This document shows positions 4,308 to 13,035 of a stretch of DNA of 15,182 bases, piece by piece; within the stretch, counting starts at the first letter, position 1, and each line of letters opens with the position of its first letter. The DNA is from Christensenella sp. UBA1431. GTDB lineage: Bacteria > Bacillota > Clostridia > Christensenellales > UBA1431. The DNA lies in the NCBI GenBank assembly GCA_002329665.1, contig DCTV01000037.1, forward strand, positions 1 through 15,182, in the 5' to 3' direction. Under the pieces are notes generated by a model. The model ran no database searches. It saw nothing but the letters and a program-made list of their open reading frames with translations, and was not told the DNA's origin. The position numbers and the translations under genes were made by a program.

Positions 4308-5837
4308 TTACTCCCACTCGATGGTGCCCGGGGGCTTTGACGTGATATCGTACACGACGCGGTTCACGCCGCGCACTTCGTTGATGATGCGCGAGGTCAG
4401 CTTCGTGAGCACGGGGTACGGTATCTCGGCGGCGGCGGCGGTCATCGCGTCGGTCGAGGCGACGGCGCGTACGGCGATGCAGCTGTCGTACGTGCGGGCG
4501 TCGCCCATCACGCCCACGGTGTGCACGCCCGTATGGACCGCGAAATACTGCCAAAGGCTCTCGTTCAGGTCCGCTTTCTCGATCTCCTCGCGGACGATGG
4601 CGTCGCTCTCGCGCAGCACGCGCAGCTTTTCGTCCGTGACCTCGCCCATGACGCGGACAGCGAGGCCCGGGCCGGGGAAAGGCTGGCGCCAGACGAGGCT
4701 GCGGTCGATCCCCAGGCTCTCGCCCAGCACGCGGACCTCGTCCTTGAACAGCATCCTTAGAGGCTCGATCAGGCCTTTGAAACGCATGTTTTCGGGAAGC
4801 CCGCCCACGTTGTGGTGGCTCTTGATGGAGGCGGACGGCCCGCGCCCGCTCTCGATCACGTCGGGGTAGATCGTGCCCTGCACGAGGTAGTCGGCGTTCA
4901 CCCTGGCCGATTCTTCCTCGAACACGCGGATGAACTCGTTCCCGATGATTTTGCGCTTTTGCTCCGGGTCGGTGACGCCCCTGAGCCTGTCCAGAAAGCG
5001 GCGGCTCGCGTCCACAGCGATGACGTTGAGCCCGAGGTGGTCGCGGTAGGTCCTCAGCACCTGCCCGGCCTCGCCTTTTCGCAGGAGGCCGTGGTCGACG
5101 AAGATGCAGGTGAGGTTGTCGCCGACGGCGCGGTGCACGAGCACCGACGCGACCGAGGAATCCACCCCGCCCGAGAGCGCGCTCAGCACCGGCGCGCCGC
5201 CGACGGTCTCGCGAACCTCGCGCACGAGTTCTTCGATCATGTCGCCCGCAAAATACCCGCCTTCGCAGCCGCAGATGCCGAAAAGGAAGTTTTTGAGGAT
5301 GCGCGTGCCGTGCACCGTATGCTGGACCTCCGGGTGGAACTGCACGCCGTAGAGCTTTTTCGCGTCGCCGGCGAAGGCCGCGATCGGGCAGTTGCCGGTG
5401 CTGCCGATCGGCGCAAAGCCCCCGGGCAGCGTTTCCACCTGGTCGCGGTGGTTCATCCACACGACGGACTCGGCTTCGACGCCCGCAAGGAGCGCGTGCG
5501 GTCGGGCCGTGAACCGCGTTAGCCCGTATTCGCCCGCTTCGGCTTCGCGCGTGGTGCCGCCCAGCATGTGCGAAATCAGGTGCATGCCGTAGCAGATGCC
5601 CATTACGGGCACGCCCGCCTCGAACGTTTCGGGCGGGCAGGCCAGTGAATCCGCCTCGTGGACGCTCTGTGGGCCTCCGGTGAGGATGATGCCCCTGAGT
5701 GAATCATCCCTGTATTCCCCGACGGGCGTGTCGCAGGGGAGCACTTCGCAGTAGACGCCGAGTTCGCGCACGCGCCGCGCGATGAGCTGGTTGAACTGCC
5801 CGCCGAAATCGAGCACGATGATCTTTTCTTTTGCCAT
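4308..5837 (-). CDS. guaA: GMP synthase (glutamine-hydrolysing)
   Basis: GuaA converts XMP, glutamine and ATP into GMP, the last step of the guanine branch. The 509-aa length is normal for the fused two-domain enzyme. The N-terminal class I glutamine amidotransferase shows IILTGGP, the nucleophile C82 in GICYGMHL, and the rest of the triad in VQFHPE (H168, E170). The ATP pyrophosphatase domain has the P-loop SGGVDSS (222-228). The C-terminal dimerisation domain has RQPFPGPGLAVR, a VGVMGDARTY segment and the closing DITSKPPGTIEWE. ATG 5837 is preceded by GGGAGGG. It lies 32 bp after purB and is the last gene of the minus-strand purA-purB-guaA group, so AMP- and GMP-branch enzymes are probably co-expressed. 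All catalytic motifs are intact. Confidence 0.98.
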   Translation of the reverse strand: MAKEKIIVLDFGGQFNQLIARRVRELGVYCEVLPCDTPVGEYRDDSLRGIILTGGPQSVHEADSLACPPETFEAGVPVMGICYGMHLISHMLGGTTREAEAGEYGLTRFTARPHALLAGVEAESVVWMNHRDQVETLPGGFAPIGSTGNCPIAAFAGDAKKLYGVQFHPEVQHTVHGTRILKNFLFGICGCEGGYFAGDMIEELVREVRETVGGAPVLSALSGGVDSSVASVLVHRAVGDNLTCIFVDHGLLRKGEAGQVLRTYRDHLGLNVIAVDASRRFLDRLRGVTDPEQKRKIIGNEFIRVFEEESARVNADYLVQGTIYPDVIESGRGPSASIKSHHNVGGLPENMRFKGLIEPLRMLFKDEVRVLGESLGIDRSLVWRQPFPGPGLAVRVMGEVTDEKLRVLRESDAIVREEIEKADLNESLWQYFAVHTGVHTVGVMGDARTYDSCIAVRAVASTDAMTAAAAEIPYPVLTKLTSRIINEVRGVNRVVYDITSKPPGTIEWE

Positions 5838-5869
5838 GGTCCCTCCCCGGCTTCTGCCTGATTGTGATG

Positions 5870-7294
5870 CTAGATTTCGATGTGTGCCTCAATGTCGCCC
5901 ACGGGACGCGCGTCGAGCACGGGCCGAACTTCGTTTTCCAGGTACTCGTGCACCTGCCGGGAGGCGCGGCCGACGTACAGGGCCGGGTCCATCAGCGCGT
6001 CGATCTCGTCCCGCGTCATCCTGAACGCGGGATCGAGCGCGAGGCGTTCGAGCAGGTCGCACTCGCCGTCCCCCTCCTTCATCCTGCGCGACGCTTCCAT
6101 CGAATGCACGCGGATGCGCTCGTGCAGCGCCTGCCGGTCGCCGCCCGCCTTCACGGCCGCCATTAACAGGTTCTCGGTCGCGATGAACGGGAGGTACTCC
6201 ATCAGCCTTCTTCTTATGACCGCTTTATTTACCACGAGGCCGCCGGTCACGTTGATGACCAGCGAGAGGACGGCGTCCACCGCGAGGAAGGCTTCGGGGA
6301 GGGCGATGCGGCGGTTGGCCGAGTCGTCCAGCGTGCGCTCGAGCCACTGCGTGGACGCGGTCATCGCCGGGTTCAGCGCGTCGGCGATCACGTAGCGCGC
6401 GAGGGAACAGATGCGTTCGGAGCGCATGGGGTTGCGCTTGTAGGCCATCGCGCTCGAACCGACCTGGGTCTTCTCGAACGGCTCCTCGATCTCGCGCATG
6501 TGCTGGAGAAGGCGCACGTCGCTGCCGAAGCGGTGCGCGCTCTGCGCGACGCCCGAGAGCGCGTTCACGATGCGGCTGTCCTCCTTGCGGGGATAGGTCT
6601 GCCCGGTCACGGCGTACGTCTCCTTAAAGCCCATTTTCTCCGCGACGATGGCGTCCAGACGGCGGCATTTTTCGTGGTCGCCGTCGAACAGGCTCAAAAA
6701 GCTGGCCTGCGTGCCGGTGGTACCCTTCGAGCCCAGGAGTTTCAGGCTCCCCGCCACGTACTCGATGTCAGATAGGTCGAGCATGAGGTCCTGGATCCAC
6801 AGGCAGGCGCGTTTGCCCACCGTGACCGGTTGCGCCGCCTGCAGGTGCGTGTACCCGAGGCAGGGGAGGGACACGTGCTCTTTAGCGAACCGCGCGAGGT
6901 TGGCGACGGCCTTGACCACCTTGTCCCGCACGATGAGAAGGGCCTTTTTGTAAAGGATCATATCGGCGTTGTCGGTGACGTAGCACGACGTCGCGCCCAG
7001 GTGGATGATTCCGCGCGCCTTCGGGCACTGCAGCCCGTAGGCGTACACGTGCGCCATGACGTCGTGGCGTATCTCGCGCTCTTTGCGGGCTGCGTCCTCG
7101 AAGTTGATGTCGCCGACGTGCGCCCTGAGTTCGCCGATCTGCTCTTCGGTGATGTTCAGGCCCAGTTCCCGCTCGGCCTCGGCCAGTGCGACCCACAGCC
7201 TGCGCCAGGTGCGGACGCGTTCCTCCGCCGAGAACAGCGCTTTCATTTCGGGCGAAGCGTACCGCCCTTCAAAGGGGCTCTGGTAACCCGGCAA
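5870..7294 (-). CDS. purB: Adenylosuccinate lyase
   Basis: PurB acts twice in purine synthesis: it cleaves SAICAR to AICAR and adenylosuccinate to AMP, releasing fumarate each time. The 474-aa protein begins YQSPFEGRYASPEMKALFS, typical of the clostridial branch. It has HDVMAHV (77-83), GYTHLQAAQPVT with the catalytic-site His (H150), and the fumarase/aspartase superfamily signature SSAMAYKRNP (from 280) carrying the catalytic serine loop. The start is TTG at 7294; no ATG or GTG fits. AGGAGG lies 9 nt upstream and is formed by the last two Arg codons of purA, so the pair is tightly linked (6 bp between purA stop and purB start). Immediate co-transcription with purA supports the AMP-branch role. 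Confidence 0.97.
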   Translation of the reverse strand: MPGYQSPFEGRYASPEMKALFSAEERVRTWRRLWVALAEAERELGLNITEEQIGELRAHVGDINFEDAARKEREIRHDVMAHVYAYGLQCPKARGIIHLGATSCYVTDNADMILYKKALLIVRDKVVKAVANLARFAKEHVSLPCLGYTHLQAAQPVTVGKRACLWIQDLMLDLSDIEYVAGSLKLLGSKGTTGTQASFLSLFDGDHEKCRRLDAIVAEKMGFKETYAVTGQTYPRKEDSRIVNALSGVAQSAHRFGSDVRLLQHMREIEEPFEKTQVGSSAMAYKRNPMRSERICSLARYVIADALNPAMTASTQWLERTLDDSANRRIALPEAFLAVDAVLSLVINVTGGLVVNKAVIRRRLMEYLPFIATENLLMAAVKAGGDRQALHERIRVHSMEASRRMKEGDGECDLLERLALDPAFRMTRDEIDALMDPALYVGRASRQVHEYLENEVRPVLDARPVGDIEAHIEI

Positions 7295-7300
7295 TTCCCG

Positions 7301-8578
7301 TTACCTCCTTATTATCGCGTCGCGGTCGGGACCGACCGAAACGAAGTCGATCCTGCATTCCATCTCGTCCTGGGCGAATTCGACGTACCGCTGCGCCTCC
7401 CCCGGCAGATCTTCCCACCTGCGCACGCCCGAGACGTCCGTGCCCCAGCCCGGCATCCGTTGAAGGACGGGCCTGGCGCCCGTGAGCAGCGGCGCGAAGG
7501 GGAAGTCCCTGGTCGTGCCGCCGCCGATCTCGTACGCGATGCATACGGGGATGGTTTCGAGGCAGGAGAGGACGTCCAGCTTCGTGAGCGCGAGCCTCGT
7601 GGCGCCCTGCACCTGCACACCGTAGCGGGAAGCCACGGCGTCGAAGGGGCCCACGCGCCGCGGACGGCCCGTGGTCGCCCCGTATTCTTCGCCTGCCTCG
7701 CGGAGACGGTCGGCTTCCTCGCCAAACGTTTCCACGACGAACGGGCCCTCGCCCACGCAGGTCGAATAGGCTTTCACGATACCGATGACATCGTCGAGTC
7801 GGATGCTGGGCGCGCCCGAACCGATCGGGGCGTAGGCGGCGAGCGGCGACGAGGACGTCGTGTACGGGTAGATGCCGTAGTCGATGTCGCGCAGCGCGCC
7901 GAGCTGCGCCTCGAAAAGGATGTTTTCGCCCGCACGCTGCGCCCTGGTGAGCATGCAGCGCACGTCGTGGATGTACTCCTTGAACGGATCGCCGTAGGTG
8001 CGCAGCCACCCGAGCATCTCGTCCACGGTGTAGGGCGGTTTGCCGTAGGTGTTTTGTATGAAGAGGTTCTTCCATTCGAGGATGAAGGAAAGGCGGGCCC
8101 TTAGGTAATCGTCGTCCTGCAGGAGTTCGCCCATCTGTATGCCTTTTTTGAGGTATTTGTCGCCGTAGACGGGGGCGATACCGCGGCGGGTCGAACCGTA
8201 CTTCGCGCCCTTGAGGCGTTCTTCTTCGAAGACGTCCTGGTCGCGGTGGTACGGCAAGCAGATGATGGCGCGCTGGCTGATAAAGAAGTTTTCGGGGGTA
8301 ATCGGTATCCCGGCCTCGCGGATGCGGCCCACTTCGCCGCAAAGGTGCTCAAGGTCGATGACGACGCCGTTGCCCAGAACGTTGCGTACGCCGGCGCTGA
8401 ATATCCCGGAAGGGATCAGGTTGAGCGCGAATTTTCCGAAACGGTTCACGACCGTATGGCCCGCGTTGTTTCCGCCCTGGTAGCGAACGACGACGTCGTA
8501 TTCGCTCGCGAACAGGTCAACCATGCGTCCCTTCCCTTCGTCACCCCAGTTGATGCCTACGATGGCCGTTGCTGGCAT
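7301..8578 (-). CDS. purA: Adenylosuccinate synthetase
   Basis: PurA joins IMP and aspartate using GTP to form adenylosuccinate, committing IMP to AMP. Key features are visible: the P-loop NWGDEGKG (10-17) with catalytic D13, NNAGHT with catalytic H41, the IMP/aspartate loop ATTGRPRRVG (301-310), and the guanine-specificity TKLD (332-335). The 425-aa length is normal. The frame is open for 20 more codons, but ATG 8578 gives the conserved N-terminus and has AAGGAGG about 8 nt upstream. It is the first gene of the minus-strand purA-purB-guaA unit and reads away from purC. Its last codons AGG AGG TAA double as the purB ribosome site. A leader of about 140 nt separates it from the likely promoter. 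Confidence 0.97.
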   Translation of the reverse strand: MPATAIVGINWGDEGKGRMVDLFASEYDVVVRYQGGNNAGHTVVNRFGKFALNLIPSGIFSAGVRNVLGNGVVIDLEHLCGEVGRIREAGIPITPENFFISQRAIICLPYHRDQDVFEEERLKGAKYGSTRRGIAPVYGDKYLKKGIQMGELLQDDDYLRARLSFILEWKNLFIQNTYGKPPYTVDEMLGWLRTYGDPFKEYIHDVRCMLTRAQRAGENILFEAQLGALRDIDYGIYPYTTSSSPLAAYAPIGSGAPSIRLDDVIGIVKAYSTCVGEGPFVVETFGEEADRLREAGEEYGATTGRPRRVGPFDAVASRYGVQVQGATRLALTKLDVLSCLETIPVCIAYEIGGGTTRDFPFAPLLTGARPVLQRMPGWGTDVSGVRRWEDLPGEAQRYVEFAQDEMECRIDFVSVGPDRDAIIRR

Positions 8579-8651
8579 GTTGAAAACCTCCTTGCATGCT
8601 GGCGCTTCCCTGCCCCGAGGATTTTGCGCATAAAACACAAGTAACGCTTCT

Positions 8652-8676
8652 CCAAGGGGAACGTTTGCACCCTTGG
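8652..8676. promoter_or_regulatory. Hairpin in the purA leader
   Basis: CCAAGGG (8652-8658) pairs with CCCTTGG (8670-8676) around an 11-nt loop. It lies within the predicted purA mRNA leader, about 75 bp before the start codon. It has no U-tract in either direction, and I do not recognise a known purine riboswitch around it, so any regulatory role is only suggested by position. Confidence 0.3.
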
Positions 8677-8706
8677 CGAAACGCCCGGATAAAGCGGCGT
8701 GGCCGT

Positions 8707-8734
8707 TTGAAAAGCTCCTTATGTATGGTATACT
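8707..8734 (+). promoter_or_regulatory. Upstream promoter candidate for purC
   Basis: TTGAAA (8707-8712), a 16-nt spacer and TATACT (8729-8734) with a TGG extension would give a leader of about 100 nt. It overlaps the leftward purA promoter on the opposite strand. Confidence 0.5.
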
Positions 8735-8753
8735 AAAATTGCGCCTGCGTCAA
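8725..8753 (-). promoter_or_regulatory. Promoter candidate for purA-purB-guaA
   Basis: On the minus strand, TTGACG (plus-strand 8748-8753), 17 nt, then TACCAT (plus-strand 8725-8730). It physically overlaps the rightward promoter at 8707-8734, so polymerases for the two purine units may compete for this site. Confidence 0.42.
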
Positions 8754-8764
8754 AGTTTTTTTGA

Positions 8765-8794
8765 TTGACAAAGGGCAGGGGCGCGGTCTATGCT
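8765..8794 (+). promoter_or_regulatory. Proximal promoter candidate for purC-purF
   Basis: A consensus TTGACA (8765-8770), an 18-nt spacer and TATGCT (8789-8794) lie close to purC, leaving a leader of about 38 nt. It is an alternative to, or tandem with, the upstream promoter. I found no clear Bacillus-type PurR box pair here. Confidence 0.5.
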
Positions 8795-8838
8795 GATTTT
8801 GTACAAGGACGCGGCAGCCCGCTGTCTGGAGGGAAAAG

Positions 8839-9542
<704 letters not shown>

Positions 9543-9543
<1 letters not shown>

Positions 9544-10931
9544 TGCAGACGGACAAGCCCCGCGAAGCGTGCGGGATATTCGGCGTGTTCGCCCGTGAGG
9601 ACATGGACGTGGCGCGCGTGATGTACTACGGGCTCTATGCCCTGCAGCACAGGGGACAGGAGAGCGCCGGCATCGCCACCAGCGCCGGCGGCGAGATAAC
9701 CTGCAAGAAGGGCATGGGCCTCGTGGGCGAGGTGTTCGACCACAACAGCTTCGAAAAGCTCGGCGGCCGCATGGCCATCGGGCACGTGCGGTATTCCACG
9801 ACGGGCGATAGCGTCCCCGAGAACGCGCAGCCGCTGGTCACCCGCTATGCGGCGGGCAAGATGGCCCTGGCGCACAACGGGAACCTGACCAACGCCGGGT
9901 CGCTTGCGAGGGAACTCATAGACAAAGGCGCGGTCTTTCAGACGTCCACCGATTCGGAGATCATCGCGTTCATCATCGCGAAAGAATACGCGGCGGGATC
10001 GACCATCGAGGAAGCGATCACGCTGGCCATGAAAAGGCTTCAGGGCGCGTACTCCCTGCTCATCATGCTCGAAGACAAGCTGATCGCGCTTCGGGACCCC
10101 TGGGGGTTCAGGCCCCTGTGCATCGGGGACCTGGACGGTTCGACGGTCGTGGCGTCGGAAAGCTGCGCGCTGGATACGGTGGGCGCGAAGTTCGTGCGGG
10201 ACGTAAAGCCGGGCGAGGTCGTCATCATCGACAACGGCGGCATGACGGCCCGCCAGGTGCGCACCGACTGCCAAAGCAGCCTCTGCGTCTTCGAATACAT
10301 CTATTTTGCCCGTCCGGATAGCGTGATCGACGGCATTAGCGTTTACGAGGCGCGGCTTGAAGCCGGGCGTCTTCTGGCGAGGCAGGCCAAAGCGGAGGCG
10401 GACGCGGTGATCGGGGTCCCGGATTCGGGCATCGACGCGGCGATTGGGTACGCGCAGGAATCGGGGATACCCTACGCCATCGGGTTTGTGAAAAACGCCT
10501 ACGTCGGGCGCACGTTCATCAGGCCCAACCAGGACCAGCGCGAGGCGGGGGTGCGCATTAAGTTGAACCCACTTAAGGAGACCGTGCGTGGCAAGCGAAT
10601 CGTCATGGTGGACGATTCGATCGTGCGGGGGACGACCAGCGCGCGCATCATACGCCTGTTGCGGCAGGCCGGGGCGAAAGAGGTGCACATGCGCGTGAGT
10701 TCGCCTTCCTTCCTGCATCCCTGTTATTACGGGACCGACGTCGGTACGCACAAGGAACTCACCGCGTACAGGAACTCGCTCGAGGCCTTGTGCAAGAAGA
10801 TCGGCGCGGACTCGCTGGATTTCCTGGACGTGAGCGGCCTCAGCGACATGCTCGGCGGGCGCAAGGTGTTCTGCAACGCCTGTTTTACCGGAAACTATCC
10901 TGTCAGATCTGAAAAAGAAACGCAACAATAA
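9543..10931 (+). CDS. purF: Amidophosphoribosyltransferase
   Basis: PurF makes phosphoribosylamine from PRPP and glutamine, the first committed step of purine synthesis and the main feedback-control point. The 462-aa protein is the Bacillus type: a 9-residue propeptide (MQTDKPREA) precedes the nucleophile C10 in CGIFGVF, which must be exposed by cleavage. The N-terminal Ntn amidotransferase domain includes LYALQHRGQES and HNGNLTN. The PRTase domain has the PRPP loop VMVDDSIVRGTTS (354-366). Four cysteines, C248, C394 (HPCYYG), C444 and C447 (CNACFTG), match the 4Fe-4S ligands known in Bacillus subtilis PurF and suggest an oxygen-sensitive enzyme. It overlaps the purC stop by one base. No GC-rich terminator follows, so some transcripts may run into the zinc-ribbon genes. 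Confidence 0.98.
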
Positions 10932-11017
10932 TCGTAATCCTGCGTATAACCACATAGAAAAATTTTTTAGGCTTAACGGTAAATAATACCAAAAATACAT
11001 AATAAAGGAGAAAAAGT

Positions 11018-11410
11018 ATGAATTGCTCAAAATGTGGGACTCCCCTGGCTGAAGGCGCCGTGTTCTGCGCGACCTGCGGCACGCGCGTAGACGAAGCATC
11101 CGCAGCCCAGCCCCAACCGCAGCCGCAGGCCCAGCCGCAGCCGCAATACCAGCCGCAGTACCAAACGGCTTATCGGCAGCCCAGGCAGCCGGGCCAGGGG
11201 TTTTTGACGTTCAATCCGTACGCACTCGAAATGATCCTCAAGATCGGCGCGATGGTCGTTGCGGTCTTCGCGCTCGTCGGGTTCATTATCTCGCTCACTT
11301 ATCATAATGGATTTGTGTCGGGATTGAGTACCCTGATTTCGGGCGGCGGTCTCGCGTGGACGATGTGGGCGGTGGGACAACTGCTGGTCACCCTGGAGAG
11401 GAAGAAGTAG
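11018..11410 (+). CDS. Zinc-ribbon membrane protein with Gln/Pro-rich linker
   Basis: This 130-aa protein has three parts. An N-terminal zinc ribbon (C3-x2-C6 ... C17-x2-C20, CSKCG and CATCG) comes first. A QPQPQ/QYQPQYQ low-complexity linker follows at about 31-60. Two probable transmembrane helices come last, at about 73-94 and 99-125, ending in a basic ERKK tail. The layout predicts a cytosolic metal-binding head tethered to the membrane. Such zinc-ribbon membrane proteins are common in Firmicutes and mostly uncharacterised. ATG follows AAAGGAG. The 86 bp before it are AT-rich with only a weak promoter candidate, so it may be expressed by read-through from purF. It sits 40 bp before a second zinc-ribbon gene with the same Cys spacing, which implies shared function or origin. 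The precise role is unknown. Confidence 0.8.
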   Translation: MNCSKCGTPLAEGAVFCATCGTRVDEASAAQPQPQPQAQPQPQYQPQYQTAYRQPRQPGQGFLTFNPYALEMILKIGAMVVAVFALVGFIISLTYHNGFVSGLSTLISGGGLAWTMWAVGQLLVTLERKK

Positions 11411-11450
11411 TGTAGCGTCCTTTGTTAAATTAATGGGAGAGGTGTAAATC

Positions 11451-11789
11451 ATGATATGTGGAAAATGCGGGGCAAACCTGCCCGACGGCTCACAGTTCTG
11501 CACCGTTTGCGGCAACAGCCTCGAAGCACCGAGTGCGTCCGCGCCCCCCGTGCAGACGCAATACTATGCGCCGGCCGCAAGGAGCGGCGGCTTTAGCATA
11601 TTTGGAGTCATTTTGCTGATCATCGGCGCCGCGCTGGCCGTAAGCTGGCTGGCTTCCTTTGTCTATAACATCGTCACATTCGGCGCACCCAGCGACATAT
11701 GGTCGGTCATCAACTCGTATCTTACGAATATTGGCATCGGTGCCGGCATCATGGGCATCGGCGCCGCGCTCAACAAGCTTGGAAAATAA
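11451..11789 (+). CDS. Zinc-ribbon membrane protein, 112 aa
   Basis: The N-terminus has the same zinc ribbon as the preceding gene (C3-x2-C6, C17-x2-C20; CGKCG and CTVCG), then a short Ala/Ser/Pro linker. A strong hydrophobic helix spans about 48-75 (IFGVILLIIGAALAVSWLAS). A second, glycine-rich hydrophobic segment lies at about 84-107 and recalls the corresponding region of its neighbour. The two proteins are probably diverged tandem duplicates with different linkers. ATG 11451 follows GAGAGGTG. The gene is 40 bp after its partner and 42 bp before a strong terminator, so the pair likely forms one transcript. Membrane location is inferred; function is unknown. Confidence 0.78.
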   Translation: MICGKCGANLPDGSQFCTVCGNSLEAPSASAPPVQTQYYAPAARSGGFSIFGVILLIIGAALAVSWLASFVYNIVTFGAPSDIWSVINSYLTNIGIGAGIMGIGAALNKLGK

Positions 11790-11830
11790 CGTCTTCAAAC
11801 GATCGCTTGAATGTGCGGGTTGGTTCCCGC

Positions 11831-11869
11831 AAAAGCAAGTCCTGCGCTTTGTCGCAGGACTTGCTTTTT
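11831..11869 (+). terminator. Intrinsic terminator after the zinc-ribbon pair
   Basis: A perfect 16-bp stem (11831-11846 with 11853-11868, loop CTTTGT) ends in CTTTTTA. It is the strongest terminator in the window and closes the zinc-ribbon transcription unit, and possibly any purF read-through. Confidence 0.92.
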
Positions 11870-11934
11870 ACGCATAATCTCTGAGATCAGCCGACAGGCA
11901 ATTTTTTAGGCCCGCGGGACAAAAAAAGAGAAGC

Positions 11935-11963
11935 TTCACGCGCGCCGCCCGGCGTGTTAGTAT
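11935..11963 (+). promoter_or_regulatory. Promoter of the 2-hydroxyacid dehydrogenase gene
   Basis: TTCACG (11935-11940), a 17-nt spacer and TAGTAT (11958-11963) with a TGT extension. It lies 24 bp before the TTG start, downstream of the strong terminator, so the gene is independently transcribed. Confidence 0.5.
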
Positions 11964-11986
11964 GGGGGAACGAGGGAGGGATCGGC

Positions 11987-12949
11987 TTGAAGATCGTGAT
12001 TCTTGAGGGAAGGGCGCTCGATTCGGACGACCCGCGGCGCTGGGAGCCGTTCGAAGCTCTCGGCGAACTGGAGCGCTACGACGTGACGCGCCCGGACCAG
12101 CTTCTGGAGCGTGCGCGGGGCGCAGGCGCGCTCATCGTGAACAAGGTGCCCATTTGCGCAGAGCATTTCGACCGGCTTCCTGGCTTGAAGTACATCGGCG
12201 TGGTGGCGACGGGGTTCGACCCTGTCGACGTCGTGGCGGCGCGTGCGCGCGGCATCGTGGTCACCAACGTGCCCGCTTACGCGACCGAGTCGGTGGCGCA
12301 GCATTGCGCCGCACTGCTGCTCGCGCTGTGCCGCAGGCCGGAAGCCTATCACCGGGGCGTCCTCGAGGGCCGGTGGCGAAATAGCGACTTTTTCAGCTAC
12401 TGGGATCGCGGGCTCCTCGACCTGACGGGTATGACGTACGGCGCCGTCGGCTTCGGCGCGACAGGGCAGGCGTGCGCACGCATCATGCACGCGATGGGCA
12501 TGTGCATACTGGCCTACCGGCGGAATCCCCGCGATATGCCGGAGTTCACGCGCTTTGCCTGGGCGAAGAGCATTAACGAGGTTTTCATCAACGCGGACGT
12601 CGTGTCCCTGCACTGCCCGCTGACGCCGGAAACGGAAGGCATCGTGAACGCGCGCACGCTGGGCCTGATGAAGAAGACGGCGTTGCTCATAAACACCGCG
12701 CGGGGCGGGCTGGTGGCCGACCAGGACCTCGCCGACGCGTTAAACGGCGGCGCGATCGCCGGAGCGGGGCTGGACGTATTGGGCGTCGAACCGCCGAAGA
12801 CGCCAAACCCCCTCATCGGCGCGCGCAACTGCATCGTCACGCCTCACATAGCCTGGATCTCGCAACATACGCTCGAATGCCTCTACGACACCGTGCTCAA
12901 CAACCTGCGGGCGTTTATTAACGGGAAGCCCGTGAACGTCGTGAATTGA
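11987..12949 (+). CDS. D-2-hydroxyacid dehydrogenase (glycerate dehydrogenase / hydroxypyruvate reductase-like)
   Basis: This cytosolic oxidoreductase interconverts a D-2-hydroxyacid and its 2-oxoacid. The 320 aa begin at TTG 11987, chosen because GGGAGGG lies 6 nt upstream and MKIVILEG is the family's first strand; the frame is open further upstream to a GTG at 11954 without support. The Rossmann motif GFGATG is at 155-160. The catalytic trio is R239 (NTARGG), E268 (DVLGVEPP) and H287 (PHIAW). The segment after the second strand reads AYRRNPR (176-182), with arginines where NAD-specific members usually have an acidic residue, hinting at NADP(H) use. The substrate is uncertain: the overall form is closest to glycerate/hydroxypyruvate reductases, but lactate- or phosphoglycerate-type activity cannot be excluded. 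It has its own promoter. Confidence 0.92.
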   Translation: MKIVILEGRALDSDDPRRWEPFEALGELERYDVTRPDQLLERARGAGALIVNKVPICAEHFDRLPGLKYIGVVATGFDPVDVVAARARGIVVTNVPAYATESVAQHCAALLLALCRRPEAYHRGVLEGRWRNSDFFSYWDRGLLDLTGMTYGAVGFGATGQACARIMHAMGMCILAYRRNPRDMPEFTRFAWAKSINEVFINADVVSLHCPLTPETEGIVNARTLGLMKKTALLINTARGGLVADQDLADALNGGAIAGAGLDVLGVEPPKTPNPLIGARNCIVTPHIAWISQHTLECLYDTVLNNLRAFINGKPVNVVN

Positions 12950-12952
12950 GGC

Positions 12953-12970
12953 GCGGGCAAGCGCGCCCGC
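12953..12970 (+). terminator. Short GC-rich hairpin after the dehydrogenase gene
   Basis: GCGGGC (12953-12958) pairs with GCCCGC (12965-12970) around AAGCGC, starting 4 bp after the stop codon. It lacks a U-tract, so termination is doubtful. Confidence 0.3.
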
Positions 12971-12989
12971 AGCCCGGAAAGCCGGTGTG

Positions 12990-12998
12990 TGTTATAAT
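12990..12998 (+). promoter_or_regulatory. Extended -10 promoter for the acyltransferase operon
   Basis: TGT-TATAAT at 12990-12998 is a perfect -10 with the TGn extension. There is no recognisable -35 at normal spacing. It lies 38 bp before the GTG start of the acyltransferase gene. Confidence 0.55.
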
Positions 12999-13035
12999 GT
13001 GTATACCTTGAAAAGAACGTACGTCGGAGGGGTAT

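Noticed and set aside
4204..5460. 418-aa frame overlapping guaA on the same strand
   Set aside because: Its composition is extremely Arg/Gly/Pro-rich, and guaA in the other frame has all of its catalytic motifs.
6830..8104. 424-aa plus-strand frame across purB and purA
   Set aside because: It runs antisense through two confident genes with no start signal and no recognisable motif.
8579..8838. Purine riboswitch or PurR box in the purA-purC intergenic region
   Set aside because: I looked for the conserved purine aptamer core and for paired CGAA-type PurR boxes and saw neither; only an isolated 7-bp hairpin was evident.
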